This document shows positions 24,701-32,881 of a stretch of 34,288 nt of DNA, piece after piece. The position numbers and the translations under genes were made by a program. The stretch is taken from positions 1 through 34,288 of IMG/VR virus record IMGVR_UViG_3300025120_000247; one strand, 5' to 3'. Numbering within the stretch: position 1 is the stretch's first letter; every line of letters begins with the position of its first letter. The notes beneath the pieces were generated by a model. The model worked only from the letters and a program-made list of their open reading frames with translations, was not told where the DNA came from and searched no databases. The DNA is from a virus.

Positions 24701-26905
24701 CACATCAAATGATTGTCCACTTACTGGAAGAAGTGGCACGATCTGATTACCACTACCAGCTGAATCAAACGTATGTTGTGCAACTCCAGCAGAATCAGCT
24801 AAGATTCCAGCTACTGGACGAAAGTCTAATACATTTCTAAGATTAATAACATCTCCACCAGCTTTTCTAAAATCTGGTATTCCTTCGTATCCTACACTAT
24901 CACCAGTTGGATATGATGTTACATCAAAATGTGTACCAGATGTTGAATGCGTAAAATGTCTAAATCGAACAAACACATTGCCAGTTGGAAGTGATGCACC
25001 AGATTTAATATTTAATCTACCAATATCGTAAAAGTTATCTCGTTGGCCATTATCGACCTCAAAGAAATTTGATAAGTCTGTTCCACCGGCTCCATTAAGA
25101 GCAATTTCTTCTACTTTAAAAATATCAGCTTTTCTTAATGAAATGAATTTAGTACCACTTCCATTAGAGTCTACATCTGTTTGCATACTTGTTGTAAGCG
25201 GAACACCAGTTGCTAGTGATTTAGTTTTAGCTGAAAAGTTTGATGTACCTTTATGAGTTTGTAAAGCATAAATGTCGTATGCTGTGCTTGCTTCTGCGCC
25301 ACCAGTAATATTAAATTCTGAACCAGTTGGTGTACCAAGACTGATATTAAATGTAAGTGCATCCATTTGCCCAGTTGTTCTTGTAGCTATCCATTGTGAA
25401 GTACTAGTAAATGTGTTGCCTTCTGCTATTGCTTGGTTAGAAGCTAGAATACCAGAACCGTTTGTAGTTACTGTATATTTTCTTTGTAAAACAATTTCAT
25501 TAGCAGCAGTATACGCAATTGTCGATGGTCTTTCAAAAGGAAGTGGAAAAAGTAAACTATTATTTAATGTGTTTTTTAATTCTGCTCTGCTGTTTACCAA
25601 CTTAGGATTAATAAAATCGGTCGCACCTGCACCAATTGATTGTGTCGAAGCAAAGTTTTGACCAGCATCCATTTTGATGTCATAAAGATATGCCCTAAAA
25701 TCTGCGCCATCTTCTTCGTAATGTCTAATTCTAGCTGTACCGATTTTATCTCCAAGACCAGAAGAATCATTTGTAAGAAGTGCACGTGAATGTAGTTCTG
25801 GTAAACTGTAGTTTGAATCAAATAAAACAAAGTTTCCGTAGACTGGTATGACAGTATCACCTACATTTGCTTGTGTGGTTCTAGCTTTTGGAACTGTTAT
25901 GCCAGTTGATTTTGATTGAATTCTATATCCTTCAACGTAAGCAATTCCACCAGATACATCTAATGAAAGATTAGAATCATTAAGTAGATCAAATGATGCC
26001 TGGAATGGTTGTACAACATAATTGCCAGATTCTTCTTTTGTACGTCTAGCTATAGTGTCTAAAATAATATTATAAGAATTGTCTCTAGTTACTTCAATTC
26101 CAGTTTTACCGTTATTGACCTGTGATAAGAATACAAAGTTGTCGCTTGCAGCTAATTGATCTTTAGTTGTAAGAGTTAATCTGATACGCCAACGATCAGC
26201 TCCAGGAGAAGCTTCATTTGGAACAGCTCCCTGATTATCGAATAATGCTGTATCGTCTGCTGTTGATATAATATCTTGCTCAAGTTTGAAACCAAGCTCT
26301 CTAGTAACTTCAGTAGTGTATTTGCTTACTATAACAGACTGTTGTTTAACAAATACAAATCTACCTTGTATATAAAAAGATCCTGAACTTACAGAAGCTT
26401 CTAAACCTAAACCTGTTGCATCAGATGAAGCAATTGTTAAATTATCAAGTGTACCACCATTATGAGTTAGTGTACCACCATTAGCACAACGAACAACAGT
26501 TGGTCCAGCAGTACCTTGTAATCTATCGGTATATTCAACGTAGATAGTATCTGGATCTGATCCAACTTCTTCAACTACTTTTAGAATTTTTATTATAATC
26601 CCAGTGCCATCAGTAAATAATTCATTTACAACTGTACTAGCATCTGCAGGTAAAGCGCCTGATGTTAATTTAATAAATTCTCTGTTATTAAGAGTAAGGT
26701 TCCCGCCGCTAACTTTGCCGCCTTCTCTGAAAATATTCGTACCAAATCGACTAATTTCTTCTTGAATAATGGTTTGCATCTGTGTAAGCTCTCTAGCTTG
26801 CAAAGATCGTCCACTATTAAAAAGAATCCGATGAAAATTATCAGAATCTTTAAAATCGTCTTTATACGTGGTTTCAAATGTTGTAGTGGTAAATGCTGTT
26901 GCCAT
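21764..26905 (-). CDS. Very large virion structural protein, DUF4815-like N-terminus
   Basis: 1713 aa. The N-terminus (FHRILFNSGRSLQARELTQM then QTIIQEEISRFGTNIFREGG) is characteristic of DUF4815-type phage structural proteins found near the baseplate or fibres. The rest is beta-rich, Asp/Ser/Thr/Asn-rich, with a helical stretch near 810-850 (IIESKGFTMRDIARLENRIEDLE-type heptads) that may trimerise. It takes the place where T4 has gp9-gp12-like wedge and short-fibre genes. It is likely a fibre or baseplate-periphery protein contacting the host. No enzymatic motif was recognised. Confidence 0.75.
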   Translation of the reverse strand: MATAFTTTTFETTYKDDFKDSDNFHRILFNSGRSLQARELTQMQTIIQEEISRFGTNIFREGGKVSGGNLTLNNREFIKLTSGALPADASTVVNELFTDGTGIIIKILKVVEEVGSDPDTIYVEYTDRLQGTAGPTVVRCANGGTLTHNGGTLDNLTIASSDATGLGLEASVSSGSFYIQGRFVFVKQQSVIVSKYTTEVTRELGFKLEQDIISTADDTALFDNQGAVPNEASPGADRWRIRLTLTTKDQLAASDNFVFLSQVNNGKTGIEVTRDNSYNIILDTIARRTKEESGNYVVQPFQASFDLLNDSNLSLDVSGGIAYVEGYRIQSKSTGITVPKARTTQANVGDTVIPVYGNFVLFDSNYSLPELHSRALLTNDSSGLGDKIGTARIRHYEEDGADFRAYLYDIKMDAGQNFASTQSIGAGATDFINPKLVNSRAELKNTLNNSLLFPLPFERPSTIAYTAANEIVLQRKYTVTTNGSGILASNQAIAEGNTFTSTSQWIATRTTGQMDALTFNISLGTPTGSEFNITGGAEASTAYDIYALQTHKGTSNFSAKTKSLATGVPLTTSMQTDVDSNGSGTKFISLRKADIFKVEEIALNGAGGTDLSNFFEVDNGQRDNFYDIGRLNIKSGASLPTGNVFVRFRHFTHSTSGTHFDVTSYPTGDSVGYEGIPDFRKAGGDVINLRNVLDFRPVAGILADSAGVAQHTFDSAGSGNQIVPLLPVSGQSFDVNASYYLPRADRLVLVTADDEKKPLPRGQMEYIQGDPDLNPRLPAVPEGGLALQNFNINGYTLNESDLSSQIIESKGFTMRDIARLENRIEDLESLTALSLLENATEALTVIDSAGLSRLKSGFIADTFRDFTFSDVNRNEYRASVENTQGVLRPLVINNDIRLIYDSDNSTSSRGNKRGLEQTGEFVTLPIDSSPAFLDQSFATETENVNPFSVITGKGIVELSPASDTWVERRRAPEIVVDGGEIVNTRRVEISLGNRNALFSGAPFIDEVTTTRNVVGTRVIAVELIPFMRSRKVFFRAQGLRPRTRYFPYLGRRAIDSFAKGETSFTRFGTTNVEIGNLFFDATTHPEGTENLETDATGQLIGSFIVPNTASNKFRAGAQEFKLLDVSGAGENESNSLSSARINYNAQGVIETVQSTVRTTRIIDRTVFVEPEVGEGTAEGPSEPLAQTFFIDPFTHPNGLFITKTRIFFATKSTTVPVRCEVRPVENGIPTSFRIPGAVKFLGPSEVNIPTDLNDLDNIRSNGTDFVFEEPIYLTPGREYCIVLLAETVEYTVHVAKIYDFLIGTTGSRVSQQPTLGSFFMSQNSFTWTPDQERDLMFILYRAEFATSGNAKFGNATNLRELLPTPSFLTDSGGTEVKVLMTGHGLQKNDKVFISGARDSDGSGVLDSDVSGAFTTVDRIIGSRTVTKVDHTGFAFAADSNAAATLLVGGSNSVVTRNIMYDEFYPNVAALRPSAGTTITPTVKRTSGSSYASLRNTSPVNGKDAAFGTITLNETNVLQSPSIILNDSNEAVHSISGRSFEMNLALATDDTKVSPIVDIQRAVVAATENIIDRQDASLTTNFNVPLQFVDETDRSQGSHASKHVTIPVVLEEPAVGINILFAANRPAAAGFRVYFKTGQADDNLNDFPYIELTEEGNNPADEVRSIFREYQYLAGGQVGNLDAFTQFQVKIVMTSTNSAKHPIIKDFRAIALVS

Positions 26906-26910
26906 TTTTT

Positions 26911-28278
26911 TTACACCGTCAATATTACTTTAATGTCTTCAGTTTGTACTGAAGATCGAACAATTCGTGCTCTATTTTCTATGTATAATAAATCTCCGGA
27001 ATAAATATCGATAACTCCAAAGAGATTTCCGCTATCAATGGTACCAGATGCGCCTAAACTTCCACTTAGTGCTTCACCGTCTGTAAAGTTACCATTTCTT
27101 GTTTTTTCATTTTGGTGAAATCTTACAGCTTTACCAGCGGCTGAATCAACCTCATCAATAATAGCTGTAGCACCTGAGGTTCCACCAGTGATTATTTCGT
27201 CTATCGCGAATCCTGTTGCAGCTATAGTTCCAGTCAATGTCATATTTCGATTAGCTTTAGAAGTAACACCACTAAATCTTCCGCCGTCTGCGGCTGAGTC
27301 AGTATAATCTAAATTTTTAAATAGTGATATTTGTCTAAAATCATTTGTAATATTAAATGTTCCAGATTCTGATCCGTTAGGCTTAGCGTTTATCATAACA
27401 CTTGAAGATTTCAAATCGGCTAGAGCATTAGTGCCAATACCATCGCGTGGACCGATAATTGGTCTCAATGTCGCGTTACCTGTAAAGTTTACTGAAGCAT
27501 AATCGTATCCTGAACCTAATCCAGCTGATTCATTATTCATTTCTACTTTAACAATAGCACCGCCTGATATCGTTGCAGTTGCTGCAGCACTAGCGCCATT
27601 TCCTCGAAACGTTAATGAAGGAGCAGAAGTATAACCATTTCCTCCGTCTACAACTTCAACACCAACAATTTGACCGGGTGTAGATGTATTTTGAATATTT
27701 AATTGCTGTAGTTCAGTAGTATTAGATGAAGCTGAATCTTTGCTAACTACACTAATTGGCATAAATGCAGATGTTAAAAAGTTAGTAGCATCACCTGCGC
27801 TAATAGAATATAAAAGTTTCCAACGATAACCATCTGATGTTTCAAACGCTTGGACTTGATTTACACTAGCTGCAGAATAATTTGGAACAACGGTTGATGG
27901 ATTTGCTGATCCTGTGTTATCTTTACTTTGTTGCAAACATACATACACTTCATTGTTTTCTGTAAGAACATAGTAAGCATTAGAAGGGTACCCTTCTTGT
28001 TTATCACTGAATGCGCTATATGTCGTACCTGAAGACCAGTTATGTCTAGGAATGACCATTGAAGATGCAGTAACTTTTTTAACTGATTCTAAATTTCCTC
28101 TAGCTACTCTTTCTTCAAAAGTATGACGAATTGGTATGATTGTAGTATCAGCCGAATCATATGTGTCTGTTTTACCAATTCCTACATAGAATTCATTACT
28201 ATCACTAGTACTTCCAATTTCAGTAAGTAAGTCTGTTGCTAGTTTTCTTTTTAAAGGGTCTGTTACAATTGCTGTCAT
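26911..28278 (-). CDS. 8: Baseplate wedge protein, gp8-like
   Basis: 455 aa. The C-terminal GDLLYIENRARIVRSSVQTE followed by DIKVILTV closely follows the end of T4 gp8 (GEMIYMENRPPI...QTEEINILFTF). The N-terminal NEFYVGIGKTDTY, VIPRHNW and DGYRWKLLYSI match gp8 blocks (ITFGRSEPW, VIPRRDW, DGYVWEYLFEI). It is longer than T4 gp8 (334 aa), with an inserted beta-rich, Gly/Ser-rich region (about 200-400, including VDGGNGYTSAPSLTF). It forms the wedge with gp6 and gp25. It is followed by a 5-nt gap to the large structural gene. Confidence 0.82.
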   Translation of the reverse strand: MTAIVTDPLKRKLATDLLTEIGSTSDSNEFYVGIGKTDTYDSADTTIIPIRHTFEERVARGNLESVKKVTASSMVIPRHNWSSGTTYSAFSDKQEGYPSNAYYVLTENNEVYVCLQQSKDNTGSANPSTVVPNYSAASVNQVQAFETSDGYRWKLLYSISAGDATNFLTSAFMPISVVSKDSASSNTTELQQLNIQNTSTPGQIVGVEVVDGGNGYTSAPSLTFRGNGASAAATATISGGAIVKVEMNNESAGLGSGYDYASVNFTGNATLRPIIGPRDGIGTNALADLKSSSVMINAKPNGSESGTFNITNDFRQISLFKNLDYTDSAADGGRFSGVTSKANRNMTLTGTIAATGFAIDEIITGGTSGATAIIDEVDSAAGKAVRFHQNEKTRNGNFTDGEALSGSLGASGTIDSGNLFGVIDIYSGDLLYIENRARIVRSSVQTEDIKVILTV

Positions 28279-28279
28279 A

Positions 28280-29101
28280 TTACGCCACCGTCGTTACTGA
28301 TTGATTACCTACGAGAAACCAATTGGCTCCATCCCAGATACATGTTGCTCCTTCATTTTGAGCAATCGCAAAACTAGTTCCAGCTGCGAAATTAGCTGGT
28401 GTTATGGTTGCTGCTCCGGCGCCTTTGTTTGTGAATACTTTTTGTTCTCCCACAACTGTACCGTCTGCTAGAGAAATAGCCAAAGCTGATCCTTTATTAC
28501 ATATAATAAAAGAAGCAGCTGTTGAAGCTGCACCGTTTGCTGTTATAGTAACAGCTTTAAGCGAAAGCTTAGATTGAATGTCTACTGAACCTGTGCCTTT
28601 TCCAGCAAGTTCCAGATTTAAATTAGTTCCACCACCAATTGCATCGATAGTTGGATTATTGCCTGAAGCCGCGTTTCCTACAGAAATGTTATTAATTGCA
28701 GAACTAGCTTTCGTGAATGTAATTAGTTCATTAGCAGATGAGTCAAGAAGTAATCCTAGTTTTGCAGAATTAATTACTGGTCCATCAAGAGTTTTACCAC
28801 TTAGTGTTTGTGTAGCTGCGTTGAGTGTAACAATACCACTTGCATTGGGTAATTGAATCTGTCTATCTGCACTCGGTTCTACAGTTGTTAATCTCATTTC
28901 ATTGCCGTCTGGTGTAGCACCTTCAAACACTACTGCACTATCCTCAAGAGATATTTGTGAAGACAAGTTATTACTATCTCCACCTCCTAAGTGACGGTAA
29001 AGTTCTACAAAGTTTTGATTAATTTTTGTACCAGCAGTACGAAGAGTATCTCCGTTTCCATCATTAGCTGATGAGCCTGTACCTAGATTTTGTCTTGCCA
29101 T
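28280..29101 (-). CDS. Virion structural protein with NDGxGDTLRxAGxKIN motif
   Basis: 273 aa. The N-terminal GTGSSANDGNGDTLRTAGTK and INQNFVELY is a motif seen in structural proteins of many T4-like marine phages. The rest is low-complexity, beta-rich, Ala/Gly/Asn/Ser-rich (NISVGNAASGNNPTIDAIGG and similar), ending in a ligand- or tip-like CIWDGANWFLVG. AGGAT lies before the ATG, and a TATAAATA box lies upstream at 29123-29130. A fibre or baseplate-attached role is inferred. Confidence 0.7.
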   Translation of the reverse strand: MARQNLGTGSSANDGNGDTLRTAGTKINQNFVELYRHLGGGDSNNLSSQISLEDSAVVFEGATPDGNEMRLTTVEPSADRQIQLPNASGIVTLNAATQTLSGKTLDGPVINSAKLGLLLDSSANELITFTKASSAINNISVGNAASGNNPTIDAIGGGTNLNLELAGKGTGSVDIQSKLSLKAVTITANGAASTAASFIICNKGSALAISLADGTVVGEQKVFTNKGAGAATITPANFAAGTSFAIAQNEGATCIWDGANWFLVGNQSVTTVA

Positions 29102-29122
29102 TTTATTAAATCCTATTTACCT

Positions 29123-29130
29123 TATTTATA
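29123..29130 (-). promoter_or_regulatory. Candidate T4-type late promoter (TATAAATA)
   Basis: An exact TATAAATA on the minus strand, overlapping the stop codon of the upstream 322-aa gene. Transcription would begin near 29117, leaving a leader of about 16 nt with AGGAT before the ATG at 29101. Exact agreement with the T4 late consensus, in one of the few real gaps of the module, supports it; AT-rich sequence makes chance matches possible. Confidence 0.5.
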
Positions 29131-30094
29131 TCGAAGAATCTGATGAAATTCGAGTAAATACATCATTATCCAAGGTTTCTACAGTCATTGCGAAATCTGG
29201 TCTTCCACTATTAGCACTATCGTCAAATCTAAACGAGTTCGGATTAAGAAGTGTTTTAATATCATCGTAGTATTTAACGAATAAGTTTGCAGTAAGATCC
29301 GAATCATTTCCATAGAGAGCAATTTCTGCTTCAGAATTAAATCTAGTTCTAAATGTTACTCCATCACTCGAATCTTGTAATCCAGTAGTTTCTGCAAATA
29401 GAGTTCCAGTTGCAAAAGACGCTGTACCTGCAAAGATTGGATCAGCTTCTTCAGAATCTAGAGGATTGTGTAATGATATTGTAGGAGTTAACGACACTTC
29501 GCCAGAAGCTATAACATCGCCAGCAAAGTGAAATCCAGCTGGATGAACAAATCGTTTGTACAATAACTCATAGTCACTAACTGAAATGCCTGATTTAACT
29601 AATATCGAAAATACTTGAAAACGCTCTGCGTCTTGAATTTTCTTTTGAGAATCAAATCCAATTTGATCTGTTCCTACAAGAAATATATCTCTTTTAGGAT
29701 ATAAGACTTCAACTTCTTCTCCAAAGAAACCTCGAAAGAATCCTTCAGCTGAAGGTTTAGTTCCTTTTTGCTGATAAAAATTACCAAGCAATCTTGCCAT
29801 TAATCTTGGATTTTTAAAAAAAGATGATTGTGTTAAACCATTGCCAACTTCACCAATTATTTGATCTAAAAAATCTTCATCTGTATCTGGTATATCACGA
29901 GCAGCAAACACTTCTTGTACTTTTTGGTGAAAGTTAAATTTTCCAGAATCACTATCTAAAAACTCTTCGTAAGCTTCCATGAAAGTAATAAACTTAGGAT
30001 TATCTGACTGAAACCAACTAGGCAATGTGTTTCTAACATCTGCCCTTTTAACTACAGGATTTCGTCTATTATTGTCTACACTAGTGATTGCCAT
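29126..30094 (-). CDS. Putative baseplate wedge / virion structural protein
   Basis: 322 aa. FITFMEAYEEFLDSDSGKF and LLGNFYQQKGTKPSAEGFFR then GFFGEEVEVLYPKRDIFLV match a structural protein type common in marine T4-like phages (pattern YRxKGT...F..LF.E.VE..YPK.DIL). It lies directly after gp6 (its ATG immediately follows the gp6 TAA), where T4 has gp7, but it is far shorter than T4 gp7, so I do not use that name. It is probably a wedge component. Confidence 0.65.
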   Translation of the reverse strand: MAITSVDNNRRNPVVKRADVRNTLPSWFQSDNPKFITFMEAYEEFLDSDSGKFNFHQKVQEVFAARDIPDTDEDFLDQIIGEVGNGLTQSSFFKNPRLMARLLGNFYQQKGTKPSAEGFFRGFFGEEVEVLYPKRDIFLVGTDQIGFDSQKKIQDAERFQVFSILVKSGISVSDYELLYKRFVHPAGFHFAGDVIASGEVSLTPTISLHNPLDSEEADPIFAGTASFATGTLFAETTGLQDSSDGVTFRTRFNSEAEIALYGNDSDLTANLFVKYYDDIKTLLNPNSFRFDDSANSGRPDFAMTVETLDNDVFTRISSDSSI

Positions 30095-31933
30095 TTATAT
30101 TGTCAACGTTGTATTTGTGTTTTGATTATCAACTGTACCAGAAGCTGATGTTATTGCTTCGTCTAATTTAATTATATAATTTCTAAGTGGTTTAATTGTA
30201 TTTTGATTCGCTGGAATAACTGAAATTTTAACTGATGATCCATTAAACGCTGTTACAGTACTACCAAATCCTGTGATAGTTACCACACCTGTTACTTCAT
30301 TATAATTTCCAATGTTATCTGAAATAACAGTATCAGCAGTTTGATCAAACACTTCAAGTGAAGTTGAACCAAGTATATTTCTTATGATACACGTATTTCC
30401 ATTAATCGTAAATGGTGTAGACGTTAATATTCTATTTACATCGTCAGGAGCAGCGAGTTTTACTGGAAAGCTAAGTGAATAATTTGCAGTAGTAATTAAC
30501 GTTGGTATGAAAGCTTGTTGAATCTTAACTGACATATCAGAATTTAAAATAGCTGGTGATAACGCATCAACAGCTGTTATAAGTTGAGATTTTCTAAATA
30601 CACTATTAAAATTTCCAAGGTTAGTACTAAAGAATGATGCAGCTTCTGTTTTGATATTTGATTGAGTAGCGTCAAGTGTTAGTCCAGTCAAATCTGGATC
30701 AAAATCAAAAGTAATTCCTAATTCTATAAAAGTAGTGATTGGATCTACAAATTCAGCGTCGATAGACATAATACCTAAGTTAGGAGAAATGACGTTTTGA
30801 ATCGTATTTTTAGTATCTGCTTGAACAGTTGACGAAATGCCATCTTTAAAACTGAGTGAAAGATAGACGTCACCGAAAGTTGCAGGGATATTATCTTCAC
30901 CGCCCCATGCTGCAACATCATCTAATATTGTTGTGAATCTTTGAGAAACTATAGCTTTATAATCTTCTGCAGTAACTAGTCTTTGTTGTGATGCAAAAGT
31001 AATTGGAGCATTGAGTTTAATCGATTCTATAGATTCTTTTTCTCCACCACCTGCAGAATTAACTATTGTAGTAATTGTAGGTGTGTAATTTGTTCCACCA
31101 ATTGTTAATTGATTATTTAAAGTAAATGCACTTATTGAATTTGCGTCAGCTCCAGTTGATGTTAAATAAGTTATAACAATTTTATTTCCAGCTGTTGGGG
31201 CTTTTCCGAGAACGCTATCTTCACCAAAAATAATTTCAAAAAAACCATTAGGTGTTTCACGTATAATAAAAACTCTAGAATTAGTGTCAATTCTTACGAC
31301 TGTTTCAATATCATTGTATGCATTAAAAGTACTTGAAGTTGTAGTATCAAAAACTTCGACTTTTAATGTACTTTTATCTAAATTTGCGTCTGGAATAACA
31401 TAGACTTGATTATCAGAAGTTTCACCTACTATAAAAGTTTTTGTATTTTGCGCACCTTCAGTAAGTATAATTGAAGAAGATCCAGATTCAGTTTTAAATT
31501 GAAAAGTACCAGTGCCATCATTTACTGCACTATGTGCTTCTAAAGTTTGAAAAGTAAATAAATCTTCGCCAAGTGTTCCAGTAAATGCAGTTAATGCTGG
31601 TAAAGTTGCTGAAGCAGTAGTAGTATCTGTTGTGACAACTTTTAAATCAATTGTAGCAGATGATCCTGTCTTTGAAGCTGGATAATAACCTACAGTTTCA
31701 GCGTGAGATACTACAGAAGATCTCAATTGAGCTGAATTAAGAAATGATTCGTTAATCGCAAAATTTGCAGTCAAACCATTAATATGTGTATTATACGCTA
31801 ATACATCTAGAATATTACTTAGCCCTGATGCTTCAAAATCATAATCAGTAAATTCTGTTTTTGCTTGAAAGAATGTTTTTAAGTTTGCCTTGATTGTATC
31901 AAAATCAAGACTAGAAGATCTAATAACGGCCAT
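30095..31933 (-). CDS. 6: Baseplate wedge protein gp6
   Basis: 612 aa, near the length of T4 gp6 (660). The N-terminal FDTIKANLKTFFQAKTEFTD then ILDVLAYNTHINGLTANFAI is typical of gp6/baseplate J-like proteins, as is the later LVTAEDYKAIVSQRF followed by AAWGGEDN. It forms the ring of the baseplate that joins the wedges. Its ATG overlaps the gp25 stop by one base (TAATG). The gene order gp25-gp6 is conserved across T4-like phages. Confidence 0.87.
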   Translation of the reverse strand: MAVIRSSSLDFDTIKANLKTFFQAKTEFTDYDFEASGLSNILDVLAYNTHINGLTANFAINESFLNSAQLRSSVVSHAETVGYYPASKTGSSATIDLKVVTTDTTTASATLPALTAFTGTLGEDLFTFQTLEAHSAVNDGTGTFQFKTESGSSSIILTEGAQNTKTFIVGETSDNQVYVIPDANLDKSTLKVEVFDTTTSSTFNAYNDIETVVRIDTNSRVFIIRETPNGFFEIIFGEDSVLGKAPTAGNKIVITYLTSTGADANSISAFTLNNQLTIGGTNYTPTITTIVNSAGGGEKESIESIKLNAPITFASQQRLVTAEDYKAIVSQRFTTILDDVAAWGGEDNIPATFGDVYLSLSFKDGISSTVQADTKNTIQNVISPNLGIMSIDAEFVDPITTFIELGITFDFDPDLTGLTLDATQSNIKTEAASFFSTNLGNFNSVFRKSQLITAVDALSPAILNSDMSVKIQQAFIPTLITTANYSLSFPVKLAAPDDVNRILTSTPFTINGNTCIIRNILGSTSLEVFDQTADTVISDNIGNYNEVTGVVTITGFGSTVTAFNGSSVKISVIPANQNTIKPLRNYIIKLDEAITSASGTVDNQNTNTTLTI

Positions 31934-32373
31934 TATCTTAACCTCGCGAGATTTATGTTAAGTTCTTGTGTTTCTGCAACGTTAACAATTTGAAATATTA
32001 CTTTTACATTTATACTATTTTGACTTGGTAATATAGAAGCCTTTACATGTCTTAATACTGCTCTGGGCTCGAAGGCTGCCATTGCTTGTGCTACGTTTTC
32101 TTCAACTTCTAATTCATCTATTTCTGTATCTAAATTAAATAAGAAAGAATTTAAGTTTCCACCAAATAATGGTTCAAACGGCTTTTCACCAAAATTAGTC
32201 ATTAACAAATTTTTAACTGCTTGTCTTACTGCAGCAGCATCAGTTTTTTTGAATATATCTCCATTACCTTTCTTTTCAAAAGTCAGGTCAATGTCTGAAT
32301 AAACTTTATTCCTAGATACTGTAATTGATGCAGTATTTAGATTTCCGTCTTCTATTGAAAATACACGTGCCAT
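31933..32373 (-). CDS. 25: Baseplate wedge protein gp25
   Basis: 146 aa; T4 gp25 is 132 aa. The block NLLMTNFGEKPFEPLFGGNL is the hallmark of the gp25/GPW family, which also forms the sheath-initiating part of contractile machines. EPRAVLRHVKAS follows as expected. It starts 23 nt after the PAAR stop. A TATAAATA box immediately precedes the ATG. It acts with gp6 at the baseplate core. Confidence 0.9.
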   Translation of the reverse strand: MARVFSIEDGNLNTASITVSRNKVYSDIDLTFEKKGNGDIFKKTDAAAVRQAVKNLLMTNFGEKPFEPLFGGNLNSFLFNLDTEIDELEVEENVAQAMAAFEPRAVLRHVKASILPSQNSINVKVIFQIVNVAETQELNINLARLR

Positions 32374-32378
32374 AAGTC

Positions 32379-32386
32379 TATTTATA
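32379..32386 (-). promoter_or_regulatory. Candidate T4-type late promoter (TATAAATA) abutting gp25
   Basis: Exact TATAAATA on the minus strand, 5 nt before the gp25 ATG at 32373. With the T4 late spacing, transcription would begin at or next to the A of the ATG, giving a leaderless mRNA. It lies in the 23-nt gap between PAAR and gp25. Confidence 0.4.
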
Positions 32387-32396
32387 CCTATAAAAA

Positions 32397-32687
32397 TCAG
32401 CCACCAGCGAAAACATTCAAAGAACCTTCAGCAACAGAAGTACAACTTGTAATTGTATCACCTACTCTTCCACACCCTAAACCATTCACACGTACAGTTA
32501 CTGATCCCAAAGCAATTGGTGCTGTGTGTCCGGGACAAGGATTTCCTGGAAGCAAATGACTAGTATTAATATCTGTTTGTCGGCTTAATGGTATACCATT
32601 TACGTTAACGTTAACCGAGCCTGAAGCTCGTGTCATTCCACTACAATGCGGAACATCAGCGTGTCCAATTCTGCATACAGCTGGCAT
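32397..32687 (-). CDS. PAAR-domain spike tip protein
   Basis: 96 aa. The layout (H9, H14, SGSVNVNVNGIPLSRQTD, then H52 in GNPCPGHTAPI, GSVTVRVNGLGCGRVGD and a final GSLNVFAGG) is that of PAAR proteins, which sharpen the central spike by capping the gp5 beta-helix and bind a metal through His/Cys near the tip. Full domain length is about 95-100, so it is a stand-alone PAAR. TAATG coupling to the preceding 64-aa gene. Confidence 0.9.
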   Translation of the reverse strand: MPAVCRIGHADVPHCSGMTRASGSVNVNVNGIPLSRQTDINTSHLLPGNPCPGHTAPIALGSVTVRVNGLGCGRVGDTITSCTSVAEGSLNVFAGG

Positions 32688-32881
32688 TATCTTTCCCTCT
32701 TCATTAGTTGTTTTAATTTATTGTCCCATTGATCTATTTCATCGTGTTGTTCTTGCGTGTGAGGCTCAGGCGGAATCTCTGGAAGAAACTTAATTACATG
32801 ATCAAATACTTTTGGAATATCTTCGTAATTCGTATATGTTGTAAGATTTCCCTTGTCTTTAATAATAAATTCGTGTGCCAT
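32687..32881 (-). CDS. Small conserved hypothetical protein between hub and PAAR
   Basis: 64 aa. It is charged, with an N-terminal beta segment (HEFIIKDKGNLTTYTNY) and a C-terminal helix (EQHDEIDQWDNKLKQLMKRE). It has one-base TAATG overlaps with the hub gene and with PAAR. Such a small gene in this position is common in T4-like marine phages; its role is unknown, perhaps in spike assembly. No signal peptide or membrane segment. Confidence 0.65.
   Translation of the reverse strand: MAHEFIIKDKGNLTTYTNYEDIPKVFDHVIKFLPEIPPEPHTQEQHDEIDQWDNKLKQLMKRER

Noticed and set aside
29126-30094. Naming the 322-aa protein gp7
   Set aside because: Position fits, but it is about a third of T4 gp7 length and I see no specific gp7 motif.
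30093-30100. TATAAATG at the gp6 stop / next start as a late promoter
   Set aside because: One mismatch, and it consists of the gp6 stop and the ATG of the next gene, so transcription would begin inside the coding region.
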